Counted from the stretch's first letter, positions 40,780-49,839 are shown. The stretch: DNA of 64,000 nucleotides from Gemmatimonadota bacterium (GCA_022826565.1 JAJDUP010000012.1:62001-126000); one strand, 5' to 3'. Notes: generated by a model from the sequence alone, not told the origin. A program made the numbers and translations.

Positions 40780-42320
40780 GATGAACCTCCGGGTGTGGCC
40801 GCCGCGGGGAACGCCTCATCCCCCGGCAGCGGCGCCCGCAGCCGCACGAACAGCAGGTTGCGCACCCGGCCACCACCGACCCGCAACCCCGTAACCGCAC
40901 CACCCGCGCCCCGCTCGAAGCGGATCTCACGCATCCACCACCGGTCCGTGGCGAATTCGTCGGCCGCGCGCGGCTCCAGCGCGATCGCGCCGTGGCGGAC
41001 GTGGTGCGCGACGAGCCCGCCCTCGCCGGCGGCGACGTGGTAGAGCGCGTCCAGTTCGGGGCTGTAGTAGGTGCCCGCGTATCCCGCAAGCACGGCGGGG
41101 CCGGGCGTCTCCGGTGGCGCGGCATCGGTCGCCGGGGCCGGAGCGCCGCCCTCATCATCCTCCTCCTCTTCCTCCGGGAAGGAACCGGCGAGCACGACAT
41201 CGGCGACGTCGCGCGCCCGGCCGGCAGGATTGCCGTTGGCCACGTTGGTGAGCACGACCACGCCCGTCTCGACCTCCGGGAACCAGTAGACCTGGGTGCG
41301 GAAGCCCGCGTCGGCCCCGCCGTGCCCGATGGTGCGCAGCCCGCGGTGTTCGCCCATCGACAGCCCGTGGGCGTAGGGGATCGTGTCGCCGCTGTTGAGG
41401 ATCCCGCGCTGCCTCATCGTGGCCATCACCCCGGGGCCTCCGACCGTCTCGTGGCGGAAGTTGTCGAGCCAGCGCGCGAGGTCGTCGGCGGTGGTGAAGA
41501 GGCTGGTGGCGCCGGCATTGGCGTAGCTGAGGACGGACTTGGTGTAGCGGGGGGCGCCTTCCGCGGGCTCCGCATCGCCGGCATCGTCGGCCGCGGCAAC
41601 CGGCGCATAGGAGTAGGCCCGGTTCGGGACAACGTGCCGGTGGTCGTCGTGGAAGTGCGTGCGGTCCATGCCGAGGGGCTGGAAGATCCGCGACGCCGTG
41701 AAGTCGACGAAGGACATGCCGCTCGCCGCCTCCACGACCTGCGCCATCAGGGTGTAGCCCATGTTGGAGTAGAGATACTCCGAGCCCGGCACGAAGTTGA
41801 GTTCGCGCTGGCGGGCCATGAGGCCGAGGATCTGCCCGGTGGTGATCACGTCATCGAGCCGCCAGCCGGAGATCCCGAGCAGCTGCCACTGGTCGCGGAT
41901 GCCGCTGGTGTGGTGGATCAGCTGGCGCACGGTCGTGGGATGATCGAACTCCGGGACGAAGTCGAGGTGCTGCTGGACGGGATCGTCGAGGCCGAGCGCG
42001 CCGTCGGCGGCGAGCATGGTGACCGCCATGGCGGTGAATTGCTTCGAGACCGAGGCGACGTGGAAGACGGTGGCGGGGGTGACGGGGACGCCGTGCTCGA
42101 TCTGGGCGTGGCCGTAGCCGCGCGAATAGACGATGTCGCCGTCGCGGATGACCGACACCGAGGCGCCGGGCGAGCCGGGGCGGTCGAGGTCGGCGAAGAC
42201 CGCGTCGATGCCTCGGGCGAGTGCCGGGGAAACGGGGCGGTCGGGCGCGCAGGCGGTCAGGAGGGCGGCGGCGAGAACGGCGGCAGCGGTGACGGGGAGC
42301 CTTCGGGCGTGCGCGTTCAT
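40776..42320 (-). CDS. Lipoprotein serine hydrolase, class C beta-lactamase/PBP4*-like
   Basis: A 514-residue lipoprotein (lipobox LLTAC). ATG 42320 has GGAGGAG upstream and overlaps the stop of the preceding gene (ATGA). Motifs: SVSK at residue 90, YSN in EYLYSNMGY, and GHGGADAGF for the third box. The C-terminal third after an acidic Glu/Asp run (EEEEEDDEGG) is a beta domain of the kind attached to this family. Related to the proteins at 11725 and 16398 but not close. Likely esterase, amidase or D-peptidase. Confidence 0.86.
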   Translation of the reverse strand: MNAHARRLPVTAAAVLAAALLTACAPDRPVSPALARGIDAVFADLDRPGSPGASVSVIRDGDIVYSRGYGHAQIEHGVPVTPATVFHVASVSKQFTAMAVTMLAADGALGLDDPVQQHLDFVPEFDHPTTVRQLIHHTSGIRDQWQLLGISGWRLDDVITTGQILGLMARQRELNFVPGSEYLYSNMGYTLMAQVVEAASGMSFVDFTASRIFQPLGMDRTHFHDDHRHVVPNRAYSYAPVAAADDAGDAEPAEGAPRYTKSVLSYANAGATSLFTTADDLARWLDNFRHETVGGPGVMATMRQRGILNSGDTIPYAHGLSMGEHRGLRTIGHGGADAGFRTQVYWFPEVETGVVVLTNVANGNPAGRARDVADVVLAGSFPEEEEEDDEGGAPAPATDAAPPETPGPAVLAGYAGTYYSPELDALYHVAAGEGGLVAHHVRHGAIALEPRAADEFATDRWWMREIRFERGAGGAVTGLRVGGGRVRNLLFVRLRAPLPGDEAFPAAATPGGSS

Positions 42321-43372
42321 CTCCACTCCTCCACGATGTCCCGGGCGATCATCCCGAGCGTCTCTTCCAGTTCGAAGAAGCTGCCCGTGCTCTGGTTCGT
42401 GAAGACCGAGATGATCGTCGGTCCGCCCTCGTACAGCAGGATGCCCACGTCGTTCCCGGCGTACGGGGGCCAGTCGCCCGTCTTGTGGGCCACGGTGACG
42501 CCCTCGAAGCGCACCATGCGCGGCAGTCGGGTTGTGTAGAATTGCCCGGCCATGATGTCGACCATCTCGTCGCTGGCGGCCTGGTCGGCCAGCTCGCCCT
42601 GCAGGATCTGCTCCAGCAGGCGTCCCATCTCCTCGGCCGTCGTGCGCCCGAGCCAGATCGTCGAGTCGCCCTCGATCCCGAAGAAGCGCTCCGCGGCGCC
42701 CTCGTCCGAGGGAAATCCGCGCTCGAACACCTCGCGCTCGCTGAGCGATGCGTTCGCCGGGTCGGTGCGGATCCAGGTCTCGAGAAAGAGCCGGTGGGTG
42801 GTGTGCTTCAGGCGCGTCTGCTCGTAGCCGTTCGCCGCGAGCATCTCGTTGACACGATCCATGCCCACGAGGTCGATCACCATGTCGGTCGCGGTGTTGT
42901 CAGACGTGATGATCATCTGCGTGACGAGCCCGCGCAGCGTCGGATTCAGCCCCGGCGCAAAGGTCTGGATCAGGCCGCTGCCACGCCGCATGTCGTCCGC
43001 CTCGACGGTATGGCGCGCATCCAGGTCGAGGCGCCCCTCGGCGTGGTCCTGAAACGCCTTCACCATGATCGGGATCTTGATCACGCTCAGGGTGTTCATG
43101 GGGAGATCCGGCCGGATCGCGATCGTTCGGCCGGTGGGGATGTGTTTGGCCCAGAGCGAGCTCGTGGCGTCGAGGGTGGCGAGGCGGGCTTCGACGCGCG
43201 CGGCGAGGTCGTCGGCGCCTGCGGGAGCGTCCGCCTCGGCGGCATCGGCATCGGCTCCGCCGGTGGTGTCCGCGGACGGGGTGCAGGCCGCTGAGATCAG
43301 GGCACCGGCAATTAGCAGGGAGAGGAGGAGGAGGGAGGGCGGCCGCTCGGCCGCGGGAAGTGCCGGACGCAT
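42317..43372 (-). CDS. Class A beta-lactamase-fold lipoprotein lacking the deacylation Glu
   Basis: A 351-residue lipoprotein (ISAAC lipobox, Cys30). ATG 43372 has AGGAG 8 bases upstream. Class A motifs are clear: SVIK (Ser96), SDN in IITSDNTATD, and KTG in AHKTGDW. The omega-loop motif ExxLN is not found at the expected distance from SDN; the aligned stretch reads KHTTHRLFLETW. Without that Glu a class A enzyme cannot deacylate efficiently, so this may be a penicillin-binding or esterase-like relative rather than a resistance enzyme. First gene of a three-gene coupled operon. Confidence 0.8.
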   Translation of the reverse strand: MRPALPAAERPPSLLLLSLLIAGALISAACTPSADTTGGADADAAEADAPAGADDLAARVEARLATLDATSSLWAKHIPTGRTIAIRPDLPMNTLSVIKIPIMVKAFQDHAEGRLDLDARHTVEADDMRRGSGLIQTFAPGLNPTLRGLVTQMIITSDNTATDMVIDLVGMDRVNEMLAANGYEQTRLKHTTHRLFLETWIRTDPANASLSEREVFERGFPSDEGAAERFFGIEGDSTIWLGRTTAEEMGRLLEQILQGELADQAASDEMVDIMAGQFYTTRLPRMVRFEGVTVAHKTGDWPPYAGNDVGILLYEGGPTIISVFTNQSTGSFFELEETLGMIARDIVEEWR

Positions 43373-43585
43373 TGTGTGTCTCCTGCTGCGGTTTCGGGGG
43401 AAGGACATAGTCGGGACGGCGCAGCGGGCGGGCAAGCGCACGGCGCCCGGGCGGGCAAGTGGGGCGCCGAGGGCAGGCAAGCGCATGACACTGCGGCGGG
43501 CCACCCTTTGCGGACAGGCCTTCCGGGCGGCAGCTTGGGCATGTGAACCATTTCACAATCAGGCGCCCCAGCCAGGAGCCCTTCG

Positions 43586-44623
43586 ATGCAAAACGACGCT
43601 GCAGCCGCGCGCAGACCGGACCGACCAGGCTCGACCGCGCCCTGTACCGCCACCCCTCTGCCAATCGGCCGGACCCTCCGATCCCGCACGGCCCGCTTCG
43701 CCCTGGCGTGTCTCGCGGCTGCCCTCTTCGGCCCCGGCGCCCCCGTCTCCGCCCAGGACACCGACCCCGGCGCCGCCGCCGCCGCCCGCCTCGTCATCCT
43801 CGGCACGGGAACCCCCAACGCCGATCCCGAGCGTTCCGGCCCGGCGCTGGCCGTCGTGGCGGGCGGCCGCGCCTACCTCGTCGATGCGGGCCCGGGTATC
43901 GTTCGCCGCGCGGCGGCCGCGGCCCGCGACCACGGCATCGAGGCGCTGGGGGAATCCCGGCTCGACCGCCTCTTCATCACGCACCTGCACTCCGACCACA
44001 CCGTCGGGCTACCCGACGTGATCTTTTCCCCGTGGGTGCTCGATCGCCCGGAGCCCATCCGCATCTTCGGCCCGCCCGGCACCGCCGACATGGTTCACCA
44101 CATCCAGGCCGCCTGGCGACAGGATGTCCACATGCGCCTCTTCGGTCTGGAGCCGCGCGATGAGAACCGCGACGCCTACCTGTCCCCCGTGACCGAGACC
44201 ACCGGCGGCCCCGTCTACGAGGACGAGAACGTGCGCGTCACCGCGATTCCAGTGCTGCACGGGTCATGGCCGCACTCGCTCGGTTACCGCTTCGACGCCC
44301 GCGGCCGCTCGATCGTCGTCTCGGGGGATGCGCGGCCCAGCGAGTCGCTTGTCCAGGCCTGCGACGGCTGCGACATCCTGGTCCACGAGGTCTACTCGGC
44401 GGAAGCCTTCACGACCCGCCCGCGGTTGTGGCAGAGATACCACGCCGACTCCCACACCTCGACGGTCGAGCTTGCCGATATCGCCGCCCGGGCGCGCCCC
44501 GAACTCCTGGTCCTGTATCACCAGCTGTACTGGGGCGCCACCGACGAAGATCTGCTGCAGGAGATCCGCGATGCCGGCTACACGGGCCGCGTGGTCTCGG
44601 CGGCCGATCTGGACGTGTACTGA
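43586..44623 (+). CDS. Exported MBL-fold metallo-hydrolase, RNase Z-like group
   Basis: 345 residues with an N-terminal signal segment (FALACLAAALFGPGAPVSAQ) after about 37 polar residues; AGGAG precedes the ATG. The metallo-beta-lactamase motif HLHSDH (133-138) and the further ligands in PVLHGSWPHSLGY, VSGDARPSE and the HADSHTS block match the RNase Z/arylsulfatase-like branch (two metal ions). Being exported, it is unlikely to process tRNA; a periplasmic esterase or arylsulfatase activity is more plausible. Converges with the dehydrogenase gene, stops 2 bases apart. Confidence 0.83.
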   Translation: MQNDAAAARRPDRPGSTAPCTATPLPIGRTLRSRTARFALACLAAALFGPGAPVSAQDTDPGAAAAARLVILGTGTPNADPERSGPALAVVAGGRAYLVDAGPGIVRRAAAAARDHGIEALGESRLDRLFITHLHSDHTVGLPDVIFSPWVLDRPEPIRIFGPPGTADMVHHIQAAWRQDVHMRLFGLEPRDENRDAYLSPVTETTGGPVYEDENVRVTAIPVLHGSWPHSLGYRFDARGRSIVVSGDARPSESLVQACDGCDILVHEVYSAEAFTTRPRLWQRYHADSHTSTVELADIAARARPELLVLYHQLYWGATDEDLLQEIRDAGYTGRVVSAADLDVY

Positions 44624-44625
44624 CC

Positions 44626-45630
44626 CTACCCGGCCGACCCCGGCGCCGGATCGTCCGCCTTCAACCGAGCGATCCGCCGCACCATGCGGTCCCGCCACGT
44701 TGCAAGCTCCGCCACCGCTCCCTCCCCGTACATCGCCGTGGTGCCGGCCGCGATCGCCTCGATGACATCCTCATCCAACACCGGCGCCGGGTCGAGGTCC
44801 GCCCACATGGCGCGGTAGGCGTCGCCGTACCTCCGGAAGTAGCTGGCGATGCCCCCGTCGGCGTTCGCGTGGCCGGTCCCGAACGGCCCCATCAGCGCCC
44901 AGCGCAGACCGAGCCCGTCCCGCATGACCGTATCCACCACCTCGGGCGAGGCGATGCCCGTGCCGACCAGCGAGACCGCTTCGCGCAGCAGCGCCCCCTG
45001 CAGCCGGTTGAGGACAAAGCCGGGCGCGTAGCGGTCGAGCACGACCGGGGCCATGCCGGCGCGGCGGAGCAGCGCGAGCGTGGTAGCCGTGACGTCGGGG
45101 CGGGTCTCCTCGCCCGCGAGCACCTCGACAAGCGGGATCACGTGCGGCGGGTTCACCGGGTGCGCGACGATGCAGCGCGCCGCTCCCGGCAGGCCCCGTG
45201 CGATCACCGTCATGTCGTTCGCCGACGTGGAGCTGCCCAGGACCGCCTCGGGGGCTGCCGCCGCATCCAGCGTACGGTAGATCGATTGCTTCGCCGCGAT
45301 GGCCTCGGGGCCGCTTTCCTGGACGTAGGTCGCGCCGTCGAGCGCTTCCTCGAGGGTCGCACAGCGTGTGATCCGGTGCTCTTCGGCCTGCGCCTCGGTG
45401 AAGGTGTAGAGGCCCAGGTGCACGTCGGCCGCCGCCGAAGCGCGGGCCCACTCCAGAGCGCGGTCCAGCTGCCCCGGGTCGGGATCGAAGGCGCGGGTCG
45501 GGAATCCCGCACGCGCAAACACGCGGAGCCAGCTCCTCCCGACCACGCCCGTGCCGACTACGGCGACCGTGCCGGGTGAGCCGGCGGCGGCGCCAGGCGA
45601 CGCAGGGCCGGACACTGAATCGATGGACAT
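44626..45630 (-). CDS. 3-hydroxyacyl-CoA dehydrogenase-family NAD-dependent dehydrogenase (carnitine/gulonate dehydrogenase-like)
   Basis: A 334-residue cytosolic enzyme; ATG 45630 follows AAGGAA. Rossmann motif VAVVGTGVVGRSW near residues 23-33, catalytic region with VQESGPEAIAAKQ, SSTSANDMT and AHPVNPPHVIPLVEV, and the second domain with GFVLNRLQGALLREA. The HPVNPP segment is characteristic of the branch that includes L-carnitine 3-dehydrogenase and L-gulonate 3-dehydrogenase. It is divergent from a BKACE gene; a dehydrogenase making a 3-keto acid next to an enzyme that cleaves 3-keto acids implies one catabolic pathway. Confidence 0.85.
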   Translation of the reverse strand: MSIDSVSGPASPGAAAGSPGTVAVVGTGVVGRSWLRVFARAGFPTRAFDPDPGQLDRALEWARASAAADVHLGLYTFTEAQAEEHRITRCATLEEALDGATYVQESGPEAIAAKQSIYRTLDAAAAPEAVLGSSTSANDMTVIARGLPGAARCIVAHPVNPPHVIPLVEVLAGEETRPDVTATTLALLRRAGMAPVVLDRYAPGFVLNRLQGALLREAVSLVGTGIASPEVVDTVMRDGLGLRWALMGPFGTGHANADGGIASYFRRYGDAYRAMWADLDPAPVLDEDVIEAIAAGTTAMYGEGAVAELATWRDRMVRRIARLKADDPAPGSAG

Positions 45631-45776
45631 CCTGGTTCCTTCCCCGGCGCTTCCCGCGCTCACCGGGGTGATACTCCCCTCGCGCGTGCGCCCGCAGACG
45701 TGAATACTGTAACGACAGGCCCACGCTACACGGGGATCGCCGGACCTGTCACACCAATCTGCACGCGGACTCGCCC

Positions 45777-46742
45777 ATGCCCAACCTTCACGACCGCTGG
45801 AACCACGCCGACGCCTTCGAGTATCTCGCGCGTGTCGGCCGCATGCCCCCGACGATCATCTGCGTCGCCTGCAACGGCGGAATCCAGGGCAAGGAGTCGA
45901 ATCCGAATCTGCCCGAAACGCCCGAAGAGATCGCCGAATCGGTCCGCGGCGCCTACCAGGCCGGGGCGTCGATGGTGCATGTCCACGCGCGGCAGGCCGA
46001 GTTCCCCACCCGGCCCGCCATCACCACCGGGCGGTGGCTGGAGGTCAACGCGAAGATCCGCGAGGCCTGCCCGGAGATCATCATCAACGACACGACCGGC
46101 GGCGGCCCCGGCATGACCAACGAGGAGCGGCTGCAGTGCCTGGACGCGCGTCCCGAGGTCGCCTCGCTCAACCTGACGCCGGACATGAGCCGATTCAGGA
46201 TCCCGGCCCGTCCGGCGCCCCTTCCGGATCCCCGGCCCGAGATCATCTACGACGAGTGCCTTCCCTTCTCGTACCACCAGATCAAGCACTTCGCCACCGA
46301 GATGAAGGCCCGCGGGATCAAGCCGGAGCTGGAGACCTATCACCCCGGCGGCGGCTGGGTCATCCGCTACCTGATCGACGAGGGGCTGGTCGAGAAGCCG
46401 TACTGGATTCAGACCGTCATGGGGTATCAGACGTCCAGCCTTCCCACCGTCGACAACGTGCTCCAGATCATCCGCGAGTTCCCGGAGGATACCGTCTGGC
46501 TGACCTCCGGCATCGGGCCCCATCAGCTTCCGATGACGACGCTGTCCGCCATGCTCGGCGGGCACGTGCGGGTTGGACTCGAGGACAACGTCTACTATCG
46601 ACGCGGGGAAAAGGCGAAGAGCAACGCACAGCTGGTGGAGCGCGCCGTGCGCATCATCCACGAACTCAACCGCGAAGTCGCCACGCCCGCCCAGGCGCGC
46701 GAGATGCTGAACCTCTCTCCAACCCCGACGGCTTATGACTGA
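45777..46742 (+). CDS. 3-keto acid cleavage enzyme (BKACE, DUF849 family)
   Basis: 321 residues, the usual length. BKACE enzymes condense a beta-keto acid with acetyl-CoA to give acetoacetate and a CoA ester. Zn-binding motif HVHAR (His68, His70) after YQAGASM, NDTTGGGPGM, and the closing GGHVRVGLEDNVYY with its conserved Glu are all present, as is SGIGPHQ. Divergent from the dehydrogenase at 44626 across 146 bases; a plausible substrate is 3-dehydrocarnitine, but the active-site residues that set specificity cannot be judged here. Overlaps the next gene by 8 bases. Confidence 0.92.
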   Translation: MPNLHDRWNHADAFEYLARVGRMPPTIICVACNGGIQGKESNPNLPETPEEIAESVRGAYQAGASMVHVHARQAEFPTRPAITTGRWLEVNAKIREACPEIIINDTTGGGPGMTNEERLQCLDARPEVASLNLTPDMSRFRIPARPAPLPDPRPEIIYDECLPFSYHQIKHFATEMKARGIKPELETYHPGGGWVIRYLIDEGLVEKPYWIQTVMGYQTSSLPTVDNVLQIIREFPEDTVWLTSGIGPHQLPMTTLSAMLGGHVRVGLEDNVYYRRGEKAKSNAQLVERAVRIIHELNREVATPAQAREMLNLSPTPTAYD

Positions 46743-48729
46743 CCGACGCCCCCTTCCGGCCAACGGGCGCCCCCGCCCAACCGGGCGACGCCCATCGTCG
46801 TGCGCACCGGGCGCACTCCGCCCGTTCCGCCACCTCCTCGCGACCGCATTGCTGGTGGCGGGCGCATGCGCCCCCGCCGACACGAGCCCCGAAGCTGGCA
46901 CCGACACCGCATCGGGCGACGTCGAGGGCCCCTTCCCCCGCCCCGAAGGCACGTACGAGGTCCGTCTCGACCCCACCCACATGGTCCCCATGCGCGACGG
47001 CGTCCGGCTCGCCACCGACCTCTACTTCCCCGACGGCGCGCCCGAACCCCTCCCCGTCATCCAGATCCGCACGCCGTACAGCAAGATGCCCCACCGACGC
47101 GCGAACTCCGCGGCGCGCTGGTTCGCCAGCCACGGCTTTGCCGTCGCCGTCCAGGACATGCGCGGCAGATTCCAGTCCGAGGGCGAGTACTTCGTCTCGC
47201 GCGACGACCGCCGCGACGGCTACGACATGGTCTCATGGCTGGCCGAGCAGCCCTGGTCGAACGGTCGCATCGGCACATACGGGTGTTCGTACCTCGGCGA
47301 GAACCAGATGCAGCTCGCCGCAACCCGCAACCCGAATCATGCGGCCGCGCTGCCGCAGGCGGCCGGCGGCAGCCTGCGCTACTTCGGCGTCATCTTCGGC
47401 GGCGTGACCGAGCTGGCGGCAAGCCTCGGCTGGTTCCGGGGCGCCGGCAGCAAGGTCTTCTACCGCATCCCGCCAGGCACGCCCCGCGACGTGATGCTCC
47501 AGGTCGAGGAGATGATCAACCCGGCGCCGGATCCGGGCGAACTCGACTTCCAGGCCGCGTGGCGGACGCTGCCCTACATCGACATGCTGAAGGCCGCCGG
47601 CGCACCGCCCACCGACTTCGAGGACTTCGTGTCGCACGAGCCCGGCGATCCCTGGTGGGACCACATCGGCTACGTCACCCCCGACGACCGCTTCGACGTC
47701 CCCGCGCTGCACGTCAATTCCTGGTACGACCTGGGCGTTGGCGAGACGCTCAAGCTCTTCAACCTGCTCAGCGACAACGCCGAGTCCGAACGCGCCCGCG
47801 ACAACCAGTTCGCCATCATCTCCCCCACCGACCACTGCACCTCCGAGATCGCCACCTCCCGCACCGTTGTCGGCGAGCGCGACCTCGGCGATGCCCGCCT
47901 CGACTACTGGAACATCTATCTGCGCTGGTTCGACCACTGGCTGCGGGACGGCGGCGACGGCGCAGAGGGCACCGACTTCCAGGACATGCCGCGCCTCCAG
48001 TACTTCCTGATGGGCGCAAACGAGTGGCGCTCGGCCGACTCCTGGCCCGTCGAGGGCACCGAGTTCCGCCCGATGTACCTCCACAGCGGCGGCAGCGCCA
48101 ACACCCGCGACGGCGACGGCCGCCTTTCCTGGGACGCCCCCACAGCCGACCAGCCCGCCGATGTCTTCACCTACGACCCCGACGACCCCGTTCCCACCAT
48201 CGGGGGCCCTGTCTGCTGCACCGGCACCGCCGACGCCCCCGCCGGCGGCTTCGACCAATCCGCCGTCGAGGACCGCGACGATGTCCTCGTCTACACCTCC
48301 GAGCCGCTCACCGAGGCGCTGGAGGTCACAGGCCCCATCGAACTGGTGCTTTACGTGTCATCCGACGCGCGCGACACCGACTTCGCGGCCAAGCTGGTCG
48401 ACGTGCAGCCCGACGGCACACCCATCAACGTTCAGGAGGGGATCCAGCGCGCCCGCTACCGCGAGGGCTACGGCCGCAAGGTCTGGATGGAGAAAGACCA
48501 GGTCTACGAAGTGCGTATGGATCTGCAAGCGACGGCGAACCGGTTCCTGCCCGGACACCGCATCCGCCTCGAGGTCACTTCGTCGAGCTTCCCCCGCTGG
48601 GAACGCAACCTGAACACGGGCGGCAACAACTACGACGAGACGGAGTGGGTGGTGGCGCGCAACTCGGTGCACCACGCGCCGGGGCTGGAGTCGCATGTCG
48701 TGCTGCCGGTGGTCCCCGAAAAGGAGTAG
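46735..48729 (+). CDS. CocE/NonD family exported hydrolase (X-Pro dipeptidyl-peptidase-like)
   Basis: A 664-residue lipoprotein (VAGAC, Cys45) starting inside the end of the BKACE gene. The alpha/beta hydrolase has MRDGVRLATDLYFP, IQIRTPYSK, the nucleophile in YGCSYLG (Ser185) and His in SPTDHCT; a C-terminal jelly-roll (ELVLYVSSDARDTDF, FLPGHRIRLEVTSSSFPRW) completes the CocE/X-Pro DPP domain order. These enzymes cleave esters such as cocaine or acyl/peptide bonds after proline. Coupled to the BKACE gene; whether it belongs to the same pathway is uncertain. Confidence 0.9.
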   Translation: MTDRRPLPANGRPRPTGRRPSSCAPGALRPFRHLLATALLVAGACAPADTSPEAGTDTASGDVEGPFPRPEGTYEVRLDPTHMVPMRDGVRLATDLYFPDGAPEPLPVIQIRTPYSKMPHRRANSAARWFASHGFAVAVQDMRGRFQSEGEYFVSRDDRRDGYDMVSWLAEQPWSNGRIGTYGCSYLGENQMQLAATRNPNHAAALPQAAGGSLRYFGVIFGGVTELAASLGWFRGAGSKVFYRIPPGTPRDVMLQVEEMINPAPDPGELDFQAAWRTLPYIDMLKAAGAPPTDFEDFVSHEPGDPWWDHIGYVTPDDRFDVPALHVNSWYDLGVGETLKLFNLLSDNAESERARDNQFAIISPTDHCTSEIATSRTVVGERDLGDARLDYWNIYLRWFDHWLRDGGDGAEGTDFQDMPRLQYFLMGANEWRSADSWPVEGTEFRPMYLHSGGSANTRDGDGRLSWDAPTADQPADVFTYDPDDPVPTIGGPVCCTGTADAPAGGFDQSAVEDRDDVLVYTSEPLTEALEVTGPIELVLYVSSDARDTDFAAKLVDVQPDGTPINVQEGIQRARYREGYGRKVWMEKDQVYEVRMDLQATANRFLPGHRIRLEVTSSSFPRWERNLNTGGNNYDETEWVVARNSVHHAPGLESHVVLPVVPEKE

Positions 48730-48733
48730 GGCG

Positions 48734-49114
48734 ATGAGATCGAGGGTATTTGGAATAAAGGGCGGCGTGCCGGGAGCGGTGGCGCTGCTCACCCTGCTCG
48801 GGGGGCTGGCTTGCGCGTCCGCGGGGGGAGAGGGGTCGACCGGAACGCGCAGGGGCGACATCACGCGTGAGGAACTGGAGACCGTCTCGGTCGACGACGC
48901 GATGGAGGCGATCAGCCTGCTGCGGCCCCAGTGGATGAGAGGCCGGTCGTCCGCCGCCACCATCGTCATCAACGGTCAGCGCAGCACCCGCGACCGTCTG
49001 GCCACGGTCCCCGTGGGTTCGATCGTGCGGATCGCCTTCATGTCGGCGGCGGACGCCACTACACGGTTCGGGACCGGGTTCTTCGAGGGTGCGATCGTTG
49101 TGACGCTGCGTTAG
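48734..49114 (+). CDS. Mini-plug lipoprotein, copy 1
   Basis: A 126-residue lipoprotein (GLAC, Cys27) 4 bases after the CocE stop, with AAGGAG upstream. The mature part reads GDITREELETVSVDDAMEAI, then ATIVINGQRS, a short loop, VGSIVRIAFMSAADATTRFG and GAIVVTLR. This follows the second half of a TonB plug domain (VDGxR, then IxRIExLxAADAxxxYGxxxxxGVIxVxT) cut down to the minimum. It has no barrel. Function unknown; a paralogue follows. Confidence 0.7.
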   Translation: MRSRVFGIKGGVPGAVALLTLLGGLACASAGGEGSTGTRRGDITREELETVSVDDAMEAISLLRPQWMRGRSSAATIVINGQRSTRDRLATVPVGSIVRIAFMSAADATTRFGTGFFEGAIVVTLR

Positions 49115-49228
49115 CCTGACGCCGGACGACCTGTATCGGAACGCAACCCTTTTCGCAGGTGTAACAACTAAAATGATAGGACATGGGCCAATTGCAGGAA
49201 TCAGGCCACAGGACGGAGGAGTTTGGAG

Positions 49229-49654
49229 ATGACACAGAGATTCGCGACGCGACGCACGAGACTCATGAACGCCGCCCTGCTCGCGGCCGCTGCACTGCTC
49301 ACACTCGGTGCGGGAGCCTCCTGCGCGTCCAGCGGAGAAGACTCGCTTTCCACCCGCGGCAGCGGCGACATCACCCGCGAGGAGCTCGAGGCCACCTCCG
49401 TGAACGACGCGATGGAGGCGGTCTCCCTGCTACGGCCGCGGTGGCTCAGGGCCCGCCCCACACGCACCCCCAACGACCCCGAGCCCGTCGTGGGCGTGGT
49501 GATCGACAACATGGCGCGGGCCACTCGGTCCGATCTTGCCGCGCTGCCGATCGGCCAGGTGGAGCGGATCAGCTTCATGAGCGCGGCGGACGCCACCATC
49601 CGGTTCGGCACCGGCTACACCGGCGGGGCCATCGTCGTCACGACACGGAAGTAG
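49229..49654 (+). CDS. Mini-plug lipoprotein, copy 2
   Basis: A 141-residue lipoprotein (GASC, Cys32). ATG 49229 is preceded by GGAGGAG; a TTG two codons upstream is less likely. It repeats the pattern of copy 1: SGDITREELEATSVNDAMEA, LRPRWLRARP, a longer Pro-rich loop, VGVVIDN, IGQVERISFMSAADATIRFG and GAIVVTTRK. The two copies are separated by 114 bases. Tandem diverged copies argue for paired or alternative roles, perhaps as small partners of outer-membrane receptors. Confidence 0.72.
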   Translation: MTQRFATRRTRLMNAALLAAAALLTLGAGASCASSGEDSLSTRGSGDITREELEATSVNDAMEAVSLLRPRWLRARPTRTPNDPEPVVGVVIDNMARATRSDLAALPIGQVERISFMSAADATIRFGTGYTGGAIVVTTRK

Positions 49655-49741
49655 CCCCCGGCAAGGGCGGGCCGACCGGCTGCCGGCAGGCCGCGCTGCG
49701 GCGCAGCGTCCCGAGGGTCCGCGCGCGGGCACGCCCGGACA

Positions 49742-49770
49742 TTGCCCCGCAGGGGGCCCATGGCTAGAAT
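49742..49770 (+). promoter_or_regulatory. Sigma-70-like promoter of the terminal oxidase cluster
   Basis: TTGCCC (49742-49747) and TAGAAT (49765-49770) are separated by 17 bases and lie 70 bases before the first cytochrome ATG. This is the best -35/-10 pair in front of any operon in the window apart from the one at 55896. Confidence 0.55.
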
Positions 49771-49839
49771 GCGCACGCCAAAATGGCGACATTAGTCAGG
49801 CTTCTTTCGTTTCGTGCCACCAGCCTTCGGGCGAGGACA

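Noticed and set aside
43586..44623. RNase Z (tRNA 3'-processing)
   Set aside because: The protein has the family's metal motif but also an export signal, which does not fit a cytosolic tRNA-processing enzyme.
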